A DNA stretch of 64,000 nt from an uncultured Lachnospira sp. (GTDB lineage: Bacteria; Bacillota; Clostridia; Lachnospirales; Lachnospiraceae). The notes beneath the pieces were generated by a model that made no database searches, was not told the origin of the DNA, and saw only the letters and a list, made by a program, of their open reading frames with translations. The DNA lies in NCBI GenBank assembly GCA_934359185.1, contig CAKRLE010000002.1:1-64000 (forward strand), read 5' to 3'. Within the stretch, counting starts at the first letter, position 1. Every line of letters starts with the position of its first letter. Both the position numbers and the translations under genes were made by a program. Shown here one piece after another: positions 26,932 through 35,964 of the stretch.

Positions 26932-29900
26932 ATGGCATTGCAGCTTGTGCTAGGTGGTTCTGGAGCAGGTAAATCCACATTAGTTATAGAAGATGTTATT
27001 AATAAATCAATAGATAATAGAGACAACAACTATATAGTTGTTGTGCCAGAACAGTATACTATGTCAACACAGCGGAAGCTCGTGGAGAGTCATCCAAGAA
27101 AAGGTATTCTTAACATAGATGTTGTCAGCTTTGAAAGACTTGCTTTCAAGGTATTTGCAGAGATAGGCGGTGAGAACAGACCCGTATTGGATGATACAGG
27201 CAAGAATCTTATATTAAGAAAAGTGCTTGAGGACAGCAGGAAAGATTTAAGATATTATGGTGGTAATATCAATCGTGTAGGTTTTGTGTCAGAATTAAAA
27301 TCTGTCATATCAGAGCTTCTGCAGTACGACCATTCGCCAGAAGAAGTATTGGCAATAGCAGATAGAATTGAGGATAATGCATTGCTTAATGCCAAGATGA
27401 GGGATATCGGACTTGTGTATGACAGGTTTAAACAATATTTACACGACAATTATATAACATCCGAAGAGATATTAGATGTTTTATGCGATTACGTGGATAA
27501 ATCGGACATTATTAAGAACAGTGAACTTGTTTTTGATGGATTTACAGGATTTACACCCATACAGTATAAGCTGATTAAAATTCTCCTTGAAAATGCCAGG
27601 AAGATTACAGTTACAGTAACTATAGATGTGACAGAAAAGCCTAATTTTATGGATGGTATGGAAAATCTTTTCTTCATGAGCAAGGAAATGATAAATAAGC
27701 TTCATGTCATAAGTGATGAGGTATGTAAAAACCAGCTTCCACTTGATGATATATTAGTTGAAGGTCCGTCAAAGAGATTTAACAGTGAACAGCTTGCATT
27801 TCTTGAAAAGAACATTTTCAGAGGCAGATATGAAAGATATGATAGTGATAATAATAATATAAGAATATATAATGCCAGAACTGTAAAAGAGGAAATACAG
27901 TACGCCGCAAGCGAGATTATAAGACTGACAAGGCATGAAGGCTACAGATACAGAGATATTGCAATAGTTTCAGGTGATATGTCATCGTATGGCGTTATGG
28001 CAGGTAATATATTAAAGCAGAATGATATTCCAGTGTTCGTGGATGCCAAGAAGCCTGTAACAGATAATCCTTTAGTTGAACTTATAAGAGGCATACTTGA
28101 GGTTATATTAAAGAATTACAGTTATGACAGTGTGTTCAGGTATCTGCGCAGTGGTCTTACAGGAATAACAAGGCAGGAGACAGATATATTAGAGAATTAC
28201 TGTCTTGCAACAGGAATTCATGGAAGCAGTGCATGGCATAAAACATGGATAAGGAAAGGCAGGGCAAAGAATGGGTTTGTTCTCGAAGATATGAACCGTT
28301 TAAGAGAGCAGATTATAGAACCTGTTAAAGAGCTTGAAGATGTATTAAAGTGTAAGACATCGACTGTAAGAGACAGGGTAAAGGCTTTGTATGAATTTCT
28401 GTGCCGCCTTGGCTGCTTTGACAAGCTTATGAAGCTGGCAAAATCCATTGACAGCGAAAGCGAGTATGAGCAGATATACAGAAAGACAATAGAATTGTTT
28501 GATAAGATGGTTGAACTTCTTGGAGACCAGATTGTTGATATGTCCGAATTTAACAAAATTATTGATTCAGGATTCCAGGAGATTAAAGTCGGGCTCATTC
28601 CACCATCCTCAGACTGCGTGGTAGTTGGTGATATCGAAAGAACCAGGCTTGACGACATTAAGATACTGTTTTTCTTAGGAACTAATGAAGGAATAATCCC
28701 TAAGAAAAATGATAACCGTGGTGTGCTTTCAGAGGCAGACAGGGATAAGCTTGAGAGTATGAACGTTGTTCTGTCAGCAGATGTGAGAAGAAAAGCATTT
28801 GTACAGCGATTTTATCTGTATCTGATTCTTACCAAGCCATCAGACAGGCTGTATATAAGTTATTCTAATAAAGGTGCTGATGGGGCAGGAATACTTCCAT
28901 CATATATAATAAGAACCATAAGACAGATGTTCCCAGATGTTACAGTGACAGAGCTGGGAGATGTGACAGAGCAGTTTGGATATATAAGGATTCCAAAGGC
29001 AGAGCTTGTGTATGAAGAAAATAAATTCATCGAAGATCTTGGCGAGACACTTGCATTGCAGTTATATGGTGATGTGCTTTATGGAAGTGTGTCAACATTT
29101 GAGGGCTTTACAGGCTGCATGTTCTCGTATTTCTTAAAGACAGGATTAAAGCTTGAGGAAAGAGATGAGTATAATTTTGCTGTTGCTGATTTTGGAACTA
29201 TAATGCACAGTATTATTGAAAATGTATGTCGTCAGTTAAAAGATGAGAAACGTTCCCCTGGTTCGTTGTCAGCGGATGAGAGAAAGCAGATGATAGGGGA
29301 GACAATAGAGAAGATTTCCAGGGATTATGCTGATGATATCCTGTTTGATACCAACCGCAACCAGTTCCTGATTAAGAGGATGACAGAACTCGCAGATAAG
29401 ACATTATGGGCGGTTGGAAAGCATATAGATGCAGGGGTGTTTGCGCCAGACGTATTCGAATTTCCATTTGAGATGGACAGAGAGCAGATAGCACTTAATA
29501 AAGGTTATGCCAGAATGGTAATTAAGGGTAAGATTGACCGTATTGATATATGTGAGGACGATGATAACGTCTATGTAAGAATCGTGGATTACAAGTCAGG
29601 CAATTCACAGTTTGACCTTCTAAAGACATATTATGGAATCAAAATGCAGCTTGTAACATATCTTGATGCAGCGATGCAGATTGAACAAAAGAGACATCCG
29701 GATAAGCATATAATTCCTGCTGGAATATATTATTACAACATGAGTGACCCTATACTTGATGTTGATGGAGATGCTCTTGATGATGAGAGTGGAACAATGT
29801 GCGATTTAGATGAGATGACTCTTGAAAAGCTTCGTCTGGCAGGTGCTACTAACAGCAATATTAACATTATAAAGATGATGGACAGTGCAGAACGCAGTAA

Positions 29901-30231
29901 ATCTTTAGTAATTCCAGTTGATTTTAACAAGGATGGAAGTGTCAGGAAATCAAGCAAGGTATACAACACAGACCAGTTAAATGTACTTGGAAAATATATG
30001 GAACGTAAGATGAAGGATGTCGGAAAAGAGATTCTTAATGGCAATGTAGCTGTTAATCCGTACAGTTCTGGAACTGACAGCGCATGTGATTATTGTCCTT
30101 ATTCATCAGTATGTGGATTTACAGATAACTTAAAGAGCGGTTTCAGATATTTAAAGAAATTTGAAGACGAGCAGATGTGGGAAAATATGGAGAAAGGGGT
30201 TGATGAGAATGGCAAACAACTGGACGACTAG
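26932..30231 (+). CDS. addB: ATP-dependent nuclease subunit B
   Basis: With AddA it resects double-strand breaks for recombination. AGGGAG precedes ATG 26932; the longer frame from 26863 is not conserved. The 1099-aa protein opens with LQLVLGGSGAGKSTLVIEDV (Walker A-like), has a C-terminal nuclease domain (GKIDRIDI..., then VDYKSG) and the AddB iron-sulfur cysteines: one in EGFTGCMFSYF and three in CDYCPYSSVC near the end. It overlaps addA by 23 bp. Confidence 0.95.
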   Translation: MALQLVLGGSGAGKSTLVIEDVINKSIDNRDNNYIVVVPEQYTMSTQRKLVESHPRKGILNIDVVSFERLAFKVFAEIGGENRPVLDDTGKNLILRKVLEDSRKDLRYYGGNINRVGFVSELKSVISELLQYDHSPEEVLAIADRIEDNALLNAKMRDIGLVYDRFKQYLHDNYITSEEILDVLCDYVDKSDIIKNSELVFDGFTGFTPIQYKLIKILLENARKITVTVTIDVTEKPNFMDGMENLFFMSKEMINKLHVISDEVCKNQLPLDDILVEGPSKRFNSEQLAFLEKNIFRGRYERYDSDNNNIRIYNARTVKEEIQYAASEIIRLTRHEGYRYRDIAIVSGDMSSYGVMAGNILKQNDIPVFVDAKKPVTDNPLVELIRGILEVILKNYSYDSVFRYLRSGLTGITRQETDILENYCLATGIHGSSAWHKTWIRKGRAKNGFVLEDMNRLREQIIEPVKELEDVLKCKTSTVRDRVKALYEFLCRLGCFDKLMKLAKSIDSESEYEQIYRKTIELFDKMVELLGDQIVDMSEFNKIIDSGFQEIKVGLIPPSSDCVVVGDIERTRLDDIKILFFLGTNEGIIPKKNDNRGVLSEADRDKLESMNVVLSADVRRKAFVQRFYLYLILTKPSDRLYISYSNKGADGAGILPSYIIRTIRQMFPDVTVTELGDVTEQFGYIRIPKAELVYEENKFIEDLGETLALQLYGDVLYGSVSTFEGFTGCMFSYFLKTGLKLEERDEYNFAVADFGTIMHSIIENVCRQLKDEKRSPGSLSADERKQMIGETIEKISRDYADDILFDTNRNQFLIKRMTELADKTLWAVGKHIDAGVFAPDVFEFPFEMDREQIALNKGYARMVIKGKIDRIDICEDDDNVYVRIVDYKSGNSQFDLLKTYYGIKMQLVTYLDAAMQIEQKRHPDKHIIPAGIYYYNMSDPILDVDGDALDDESGTMCDLDEMTLEKLRLAGATNSNINIIKMMDSAERSKSLVIPVDFNKDGSVRKSSKVYNTDQLNVLGKYMERKMKDVGKEILNGNVAVNPYSSGTDSACDYCPYSSVCGFTDNLKSGFRYLKKFEDEQMWENMEKGVDENGKQLDD

Positions 30232-33200
30232 CCAGAAACAGGCTATTGAAACAAGTGGCTGTAACATATTAGTATCGGCGGCTGCTGGATCTGGTAAGAC
30301 AGCTGTGCTTGTAGAGCGAATCATCAGAAGGATAACAGACCCTGATAATCCGGTTTCCATTGACAGAATGGTTGTCGTTACATTTACTAAAGCGGCGGCA
30401 GCAGAAATGAAGCAGCGAATAAGACTTGAGCTGGACAAGCTTATAGAGCTTAATCCGTCAGACCAGAATCTGATAAGGCAGCAGACACTTGTCAATAATG
30501 CCAGAATTACAACTATAGACAGCTTCTGTCTTGATATTGTGAGGAATTATTTTACAGAGACAGATATTGATCCAGCGTTCAGGACCGCTGATGAAGGTGA
30601 GATAAGGCTTATAGAAAATGATGTCATGAACCAGATGCTTGAGGAGTATTATACTGAGGCTGGCGATGAATTTGCTGCACTCGTTGATGCATATGGAACA
30701 GGAAGAGATGACAGCAGGCTTGTAGATATAATACTTAAGATATACAGATATGCAAGAAGTTATCCGTGGGAGAATGTGTGGTATGATAACAGCCTTGCAA
30801 TGTATGATACAGATGGGGATATAAGTGATAACACATGTGTAAGATATATGTGGGACAATATCAGAAAGATACTTGCTGGCTACAGACAGAGATATGAAGA
30901 ATATTTAAGTGTATGCAACAGTCCGGATGGACCTGCACCTTATACAGAGAATATCCAGCAGGATATGAATATGATAGATATGCTTATATCGGCAGATACA
31001 TTTGAAAGATTTGTTAATCTTGTTAAAGCCAGCAGTTTTTCGACATTAAAAAGGTGCGTAAAGCCACAGAATGAGGATAAGAAAGCATTTGTATCAAATG
31101 GAAGAAAAGCATTCAAGGAATATGTTGACAAGACTTTGAAAAAGGTTATATCAGGCAGTATCAGTAATATGAAGCGTGATATTGACATTAACCGAAGTGC
31201 TGTCACTATGATGATTAAGCTTGCAAAAGATTTCTCACGCAGAATGATGGATGAGAAGAGAGCAAGAAATATAATTGATTTCAATGATATGGAACATCTT
31301 GCACTCGACATTCTTGTGCACAATGATAATGGAATACTCACATATTCTTCAGTGGCAGATTCTTTATCCGATTATTACAATGAAATTTTAATTGATGAGT
31401 ATCAGGACAGTAACATGCTTCAGGAGCAGATTCTTACAGCGGTGTCTAAGAGCAGACGTGAAAATGTTAACAATAATATATACATGGTTGGTGATGTGAA
31501 GCAGAGTATATACCGTTTCAGAATGGCATGTCCAGAGCTTTTTGTGAATAAAAGTGACACGTATCAGGATGTGGCAGATATATCTGAGGCAGGTGTGAAA
31601 GATGGCGAAAAGGCGTGTGTTAAGATACAGCTTCAGAATAATTTCCGGAGCAGGGACAATATATTAGAGTCAACTAACTGCGTATTTAAAAGAATCATGA
31701 CAAAAGAGTATGGCGGAATTGCATATGATAAAGCTGCAATGCTCTATCATGGTGCTGATTACCCGGCATGTCCTGAATATATTGTCAAAGGTGATTTGCA
31801 GTTAGAAGCGCTGGATTTCGGGAAAGACTGTCCGACAGAGATGCATGTATTTGCAAAAGATGGTACAGAAATGTCATCTGCGGAAGCGGAGGCACAGGTG
31901 ATAGGCGATGTCATTAAGAAGCTGATGAGTACAGAAGATGGAAAAGTACATGTTGTGTCTGATAAGAATGTATCAGGCGGTTACAGACCAGTAAGATATA
32001 GTGACATTGTTATCATATCGAGGACGATAAAAGATTTTGCACAGATTATAGTTAACAGTCTTATGAATCAGGGGATTCCTGCGTACACAGAGAATTCCAA
32101 AGGCTTTTTTAAAGTCCATGAGATACAGCTTATATTAAGCTTTCTTACAATAATAGATAACCCTCTCAATGATATTCCAATGGCAGCCGTCATGATGTCA
32201 TATTTCGGACAGATGACATCTAAGGATATGGCGGTTATAAGAAGCCTTGATAAGAAGAAAAAGTTGTATGACATAATGCATATGATTATATCTGATGAGG
32301 GAAATAGCAGGCAGGAAGAAAATGATGCAGATAAGGTGCATGTGGAAGATGAGCTTGTCGGCAGAATAGCACAGTTATGTGAGCTTATAGAAAGCTATAG
32401 AATCAAATCAGATGTTATGTCAGTATCCGATTTGTTGTGGGATGTCCTGTATTCAACAGGCTTCTATGATTATGTTGGAACGATGCCATCGGGAGAGCGC
32501 AGACAGGCAAACCTTGATATATTATTGCAGAAGGCAGGAGATTTTGAAAAGACAAGTTATCGTGGGTTGTTTAATTTCTTAAGATATGTTGAGAGATTAC
32601 AGACATATGATGTGGAGCTTGGTGAGGCATCTGTACTGTCAGAAAAAGACGACATTGTGCGTGTCATGAGTATCCACAAGAGTAAGGGCCTTGAGTTCTC
32701 GGTTGTTATTGTGGCAGGAATGGGAAAGAGGATGGATCATAAAGATGCTGCAGGAACAGTAATCACACATCAGACCTATGGAATTGGTGCAGATGTGGTA
32801 AGACTTGACAGCAGGACTAAGAGTCCGACGCTTATTAAAAATGCTATTTCTATGGCAATCAGAGAGGAAGATACAAGCGAATTTATGAGAATCCTTTATG
32901 TTGCAATGACAAGGGCTAAAGAAAAGCTTATAATGACAGGATGTGCCGGCAGTGCGATGGATTCAGCCATGAGTAAATGGGAAGCGCAGAAGAACAGGCT
33001 TCTTACCAATGACACATATGATTATTCAGAGATTGACGGCTGCACAAGTTTTCTTGACATGATTATGCCAGCTGCGATGTTGTCACAGGATACAGAGAAT
33101 GGTAATACATTTACAGTGACAGTGCATGAGACAGTAGAGGAACAGCAGGAAATTGAAGAAATAAGACATGATGAAAGAGAGGTCCATGAGAAAGAGATAG

Positions 33201-33910
33201 AACCTTATCCATATGAATTAAAACAGCATGTCAAGGCTAAGGTTACTGTTTCGGAGCTTAAAGCGGCACTTCACAGTGAAGATTTTGAGGATAAAGATAT
33301 GCTTTCAGATGATGTCAGAAATGCCTGTGAACAGGTTCAGGCTGAGGAACAGCCTGATATAGTCCCTGGGTTTATGATGTCTGGCGAGGAGGAGCTTAAA
33401 GGAAACCTGAGAGGAACAGCATATCACAGGATTATGGAATGTCTGATTTATTCAAAATTGCAGTGCGATAACAGGAAAGAGACAGAGAAGTCTGTCCAGA
33501 ATCAGTTAGATGATATGTTAAAGAGTAAGCGCATCACAGCCGCACAATATGAATGTGTAAGGGCAAAAGATATAGCAGAGTATGTGATGTCTGATATAGG
33601 AAGGCGTGCTGCAAAGGCTTATGAGGCAGGAAATCTTAAAAGAGAGCAGCCATTTGTGTATATAGATGATGAATCTATAGGACAGCTTGTTCAGGGTGTC
33701 ATTGATATGTATTTTGAAGAGGATGGCGGACTTGTAATAGTTGATTATAAGACAGACAGAGTTTCCAGAAAAGATGGAAAGGATGTGCTTATTAAACGTT
33801 ACAGCATACAGCTTGATTATTATGCCAAGGCGCTTTCGCAGATTACAGGAATGCCTGTTAAAGAAAAAATTATTTATTCATTTGCACTTGGAACAGATAT
33901 AAGCTTATGA
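30209..33910 (+). CDS. addA: ATP-dependent helicase/nuclease subunit A
   Basis: UvrD-type helicase plus RecB-type nuclease of the AddAB recombination complex. ATG 30209 lies 9 bp after AAAGGGG (ATG 30203 is possible). The ~1233-aa protein shows SAAAGSGKTAVLVERI (Walker A, about residues 23-38), the DEYQDSN motif II, MSIHKSKGLEFSVV, YVAMTRAKEKLI and a C-terminal nuclease site (GVIDMYFEEDGGLVIVDYKTD). It starts inside the end of addB. AddAB can also feed CRISPR adaptation in other bacteria, but the nearness to the array may be chance. Confidence 0.95.
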   Translation: MANNWTTSQKQAIETSGCNILVSAAAGSGKTAVLVERIIRRITDPDNPVSIDRMVVVTFTKAAAAEMKQRIRLELDKLIELNPSDQNLIRQQTLVNNARITTIDSFCLDIVRNYFTETDIDPAFRTADEGEIRLIENDVMNQMLEEYYTEAGDEFAALVDAYGTGRDDSRLVDIILKIYRYARSYPWENVWYDNSLAMYDTDGDISDNTCVRYMWDNIRKILAGYRQRYEEYLSVCNSPDGPAPYTENIQQDMNMIDMLISADTFERFVNLVKASSFSTLKRCVKPQNEDKKAFVSNGRKAFKEYVDKTLKKVISGSISNMKRDIDINRSAVTMMIKLAKDFSRRMMDEKRARNIIDFNDMEHLALDILVHNDNGILTYSSVADSLSDYYNEILIDEYQDSNMLQEQILTAVSKSRRENVNNNIYMVGDVKQSIYRFRMACPELFVNKSDTYQDVADISEAGVKDGEKACVKIQLQNNFRSRDNILESTNCVFKRIMTKEYGGIAYDKAAMLYHGADYPACPEYIVKGDLQLEALDFGKDCPTEMHVFAKDGTEMSSAEAEAQVIGDVIKKLMSTEDGKVHVVSDKNVSGGYRPVRYSDIVIISRTIKDFAQIIVNSLMNQGIPAYTENSKGFFKVHEIQLILSFLTIIDNPLNDIPMAAVMMSYFGQMTSKDMAVIRSLDKKKKLYDIMHMIISDEGNSRQEENDADKVHVEDELVGRIAQLCELIESYRIKSDVMSVSDLLWDVLYSTGFYDYVGTMPSGERRQANLDILLQKAGDFEKTSYRGLFNFLRYVERLQTYDVELGEASVLSEKDDIVRVMSIHKSKGLEFSVVIVAGMGKRMDHKDAAGTVITHQTYGIGADVVRLDSRTKSPTLIKNAISMAIREEDTSEFMRILYVAMTRAKEKLIMTGCAGSAMDSAMSKWEAQKNRLLTNDTYDYSEIDGCTSFLDMIMPAAMLSQDTENGNTFTVTVHETVEEQQEIEEIRHDEREVHEKEIEPYPYELKQHVKAKVTVSELKAALHSEDFEDKDMLSDDVRNACEQVQAEEQPDIVPGFMMSGEEELKGNLRGTAYHRIMECLIYSKLQCDNRKETEKSVQNQLDDMLKSKRITAAQYECVRAKDIAEYVMSDIGRRAAKAYEAGNLKREQPFVYIDDESIGQLVQGVIDMYFEEDGGLVIVDYKTDRVSRKDGKDVLIKRYSIQLDYYAKALSQITGMPVKEKIIYSFALGTDISL

Positions 33911-33924
33911 TTATAAGAAAATTC

Positions 33925-33953
33925 TTGAAGTTATTGTAAAAATATTGTATACT
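33925..33953 (+). promoter_or_regulatory. Sigma-A promoter for the 86-aa protein gene
   Basis: TTGAAG (33925-33930), exact 17-bp spacer, TATACT (33948-33953). Confidence 0.65.
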
Positions 33954-33986
33954 TGCAACAAGTATGGGAATTTGGAGGATATTATA

Positions 33987-34247
33987 ATGAAGAGAACATA
34001 TAGTGTTAAATATAAGAGCGCAAGCAAGAAGCTTACTACACCAGAGAAAATAGAGGCTGCAAAGCAGGCAATCATCAATGAAGCCAAGGCTGATTCAGTT
34101 GAGATTATGGATGACGGTCAGATTGTTACAATTGAGGCTGCTGATGACAAATTTACAGAAGTAATGAATGTTGTTGTCAATGTATTCCGTAAGATTGATG
34201 ATAAGTCAGAGGTTTCTTATAAGTTTGCACTTAACCAGAACAAGTAA
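33987..34247 (+). CDS. Uncharacterised small protein (86 aa)
   Basis: GGAGG precedes ATG 33987, and a promoter lies just upstream; the longer frame from 33945 overlaps that promoter and is rejected. The protein is charged and soluble: a basic opening MKRTYSVKYKSASKK, a helical middle and an alternating strand-like part (VEIMDDGQIVTIEA). No family was recognised. It has its own promoter and a terminator-like hairpin, so it is a single-gene unit. Confidence 0.7.
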   Translation: MKRTYSVKYKSASKKLTTPEKIEAAKQAIINEAKADSVEIMDDGQIVTIEAADDKFTEVMNVVVNVFRKIDDKSEVSYKFALNQNK

Positions 34248-34265
34248 AATAATACAGGTAACAGA

Positions 34266-34299
34266 AAGCCTGTGATGCATCTGCATCATGGGCTTGCTT
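34266..34299 (+). terminator. Terminator-like hairpin before prfC
   Basis: A 13-bp stem (AAGCCTGTGATGC with GCATCATGGGCTT, two G-U pairs) and a 4-nt loop, followed by GCTTTG. The short T run makes it a moderate terminator. Confidence 0.6.
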
Positions 34300-34345
34300 T
34301 GCGTATAGAGATATAGAGTTATTAGATTTTGAAAGGATATTAATA

Positions 34346-35935
34346 ATGCCAGATTATAGTAAAGAGATTGAGAAAAGACGTACATTTGCAATAATTTCCC
34401 ATCCCGATGCAGGTAAGACAACTCTTACAGAGAAGTTCCTTCTGTATGGAGGAGCTATTAACCTAGCTGGTTCAGTTAAAGGTAAAAAGACAGCAAAGCA
34501 TGCAGTTTCAGACTGGATGGAGATAGAGAAGGAGAGAGGTATCTCTGTAACATCTTCTGTATTGCAGTTTAACTATGGAGGATATTGTATCAATATCCTT
34601 GATACACCAGGACATGAGGACTTCTCGGAGGATACTTACAGAACACTTATGGCTGCTGATTCAGCGGTCATGGTTATCGATGCATCCAAGGGTGTTGAGA
34701 AACAGACAATCAAGCTGTTCAAGGTATGTGTTTTAAGACATATCCCTATATTTACATTTATTAATAAGATGGATAGAGAGGCTAATGACCCATTTGAACT
34801 TCTTGACGATATTGAAAATGTATTGGGAATCAGCACATGCCCGGTTAACTGGCCTATCGGATGCGGTAAGGAATTCAAGGGCGTGTATGACAGGAATACT
34901 AAGGAAGTATCACTTTTCAAGGCTGCAATGAACGGTCAGAAGGAGGTTGATACTAAGAATATTCTTGCTGGTACAGAGGAACTTAGGGCAGAGATTGGCG
35001 ACGGCTTCTATGACAAGCTTGGTGAGGATATTGAGCTTCTTGACGGAGCAAGTGCAGATTTCTCACTTGAGGAGGTTCAGGCGGGTAACCTTACACCGGT
35101 ATTTTTTGGTTCAGCCCTTACTAACTTTGGTGTTGAAACATTCCTTCAGCACTTTCTGTCTATGACTACATCACCACTCCCAAGAAATTCTTCTAAAGGT
35201 CTTATCGACCCTGTTAAAGAGGATTTCTCAGCATTTGTATTCAAGATCCAGGCTAATATGAATAAGGCTCACAGGGATAGAATTGCGTTCATGAGAATAT
35301 GTTCAGGCAAGTTTGAGGCAGGAATGGAAGCTAATCATGTGCAGGGTGGCAAGAAGATAAGACTTTCACAGCCACAGCAGATGATGGCTCAGGAAAGGCA
35401 TATAGTGGAAGAGGCATACGCCGGGGATATTATCGGTGTATTTGACCCGGGTATATTTTCTATTGGTGATACAATATGTACATCGAATGAGAAATTTGCA
35501 TTTGAAGGTATTCCTACATTTGCACCAGAGCATTTTGCAAGGGTACGTCAGATGGATACAATGAAGAGAAAGCAGTTTATCAAGGGTATCAGCCAGATTG
35601 CACAGGAAGGTGCCATCCAGATATTCCAGGAGTTCAATACTGGAATGGAGGAAATTATTGTTGGTGTTGTAGGTGTTCTTCAGTTTGAAGTTCTTGAATA
35701 CCGTCTAAAGAATGAGTATAATGTAGATATAAAGCTGGAAACTCTTCCATATGAACATATCAGATGGATTGAGAATCCAGAAGAGATTGATGTGGGCAGA
35801 ATTGTTGGAACATCAGATATGAAGAAGATAAAAGACTTAAAGGACAATCCACTTTTGCTGTTTGTTAACAGCTGGAGTGTTAATATGGTTCTTGAGAGAA
35901 ATGAGAATCTTAAGCTTTCTGAGTTCGGAAGATAG
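34346..35935 (+). CDS. prfC: Peptide chain release factor 3
   Basis: GTPase that recycles RF1/RF2 from ribosomes after stop-codon reading. The 529-aa length is normal. G1 HPDAGKTTLTEKF (about residues 19-31), switch I region ERGISVTSSV, G3 DTPGHEDFSEDTYR and G4 NKMDRE are intact, and RF3-specific segments (MEIEKERGI, VVGVLQFEVLEYRL) separate it from EF-G. AAAGGA precedes the ATG. Confidence 0.95.
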   Translation: MPDYSKEIEKRRTFAIISHPDAGKTTLTEKFLLYGGAINLAGSVKGKKTAKHAVSDWMEIEKERGISVTSSVLQFNYGGYCINILDTPGHEDFSEDTYRTLMAADSAVMVIDASKGVEKQTIKLFKVCVLRHIPIFTFINKMDREANDPFELLDDIENVLGISTCPVNWPIGCGKEFKGVYDRNTKEVSLFKAAMNGQKEVDTKNILAGTEELRAEIGDGFYDKLGEDIELLDGASADFSLEEVQAGNLTPVFFGSALTNFGVETFLQHFLSMTTSPLPRNSSKGLIDPVKEDFSAFVFKIQANMNKAHRDRIAFMRICSGKFEAGMEANHVQGGKKIRLSQPQQMMAQERHIVEEAYAGDIIGVFDPGIFSIGDTICTSNEKFAFEGIPTFAPEHFARVRQMDTMKRKQFIKGISQIAQEGAIQIFQEFNTGMEEIIVGVVGVLQFEVLEYRLKNEYNVDIKLETLPYEHIRWIENPEEIDVGRIVGTSDMKKIKDLKDNPLLLFVNSWSVNMVLERNENLKLSEFGR

Positions 35936-35964
35936 ATTCTTTGTCAGGCTTTTGGAGGATTATT

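Noticed and set aside
26932..33910. AddAB treated as part of the CRISPR system.
   Set aside because: AddAB is a housekeeping recombination complex in Firmicutes; a terminator and a convergent gene separate it from the array.
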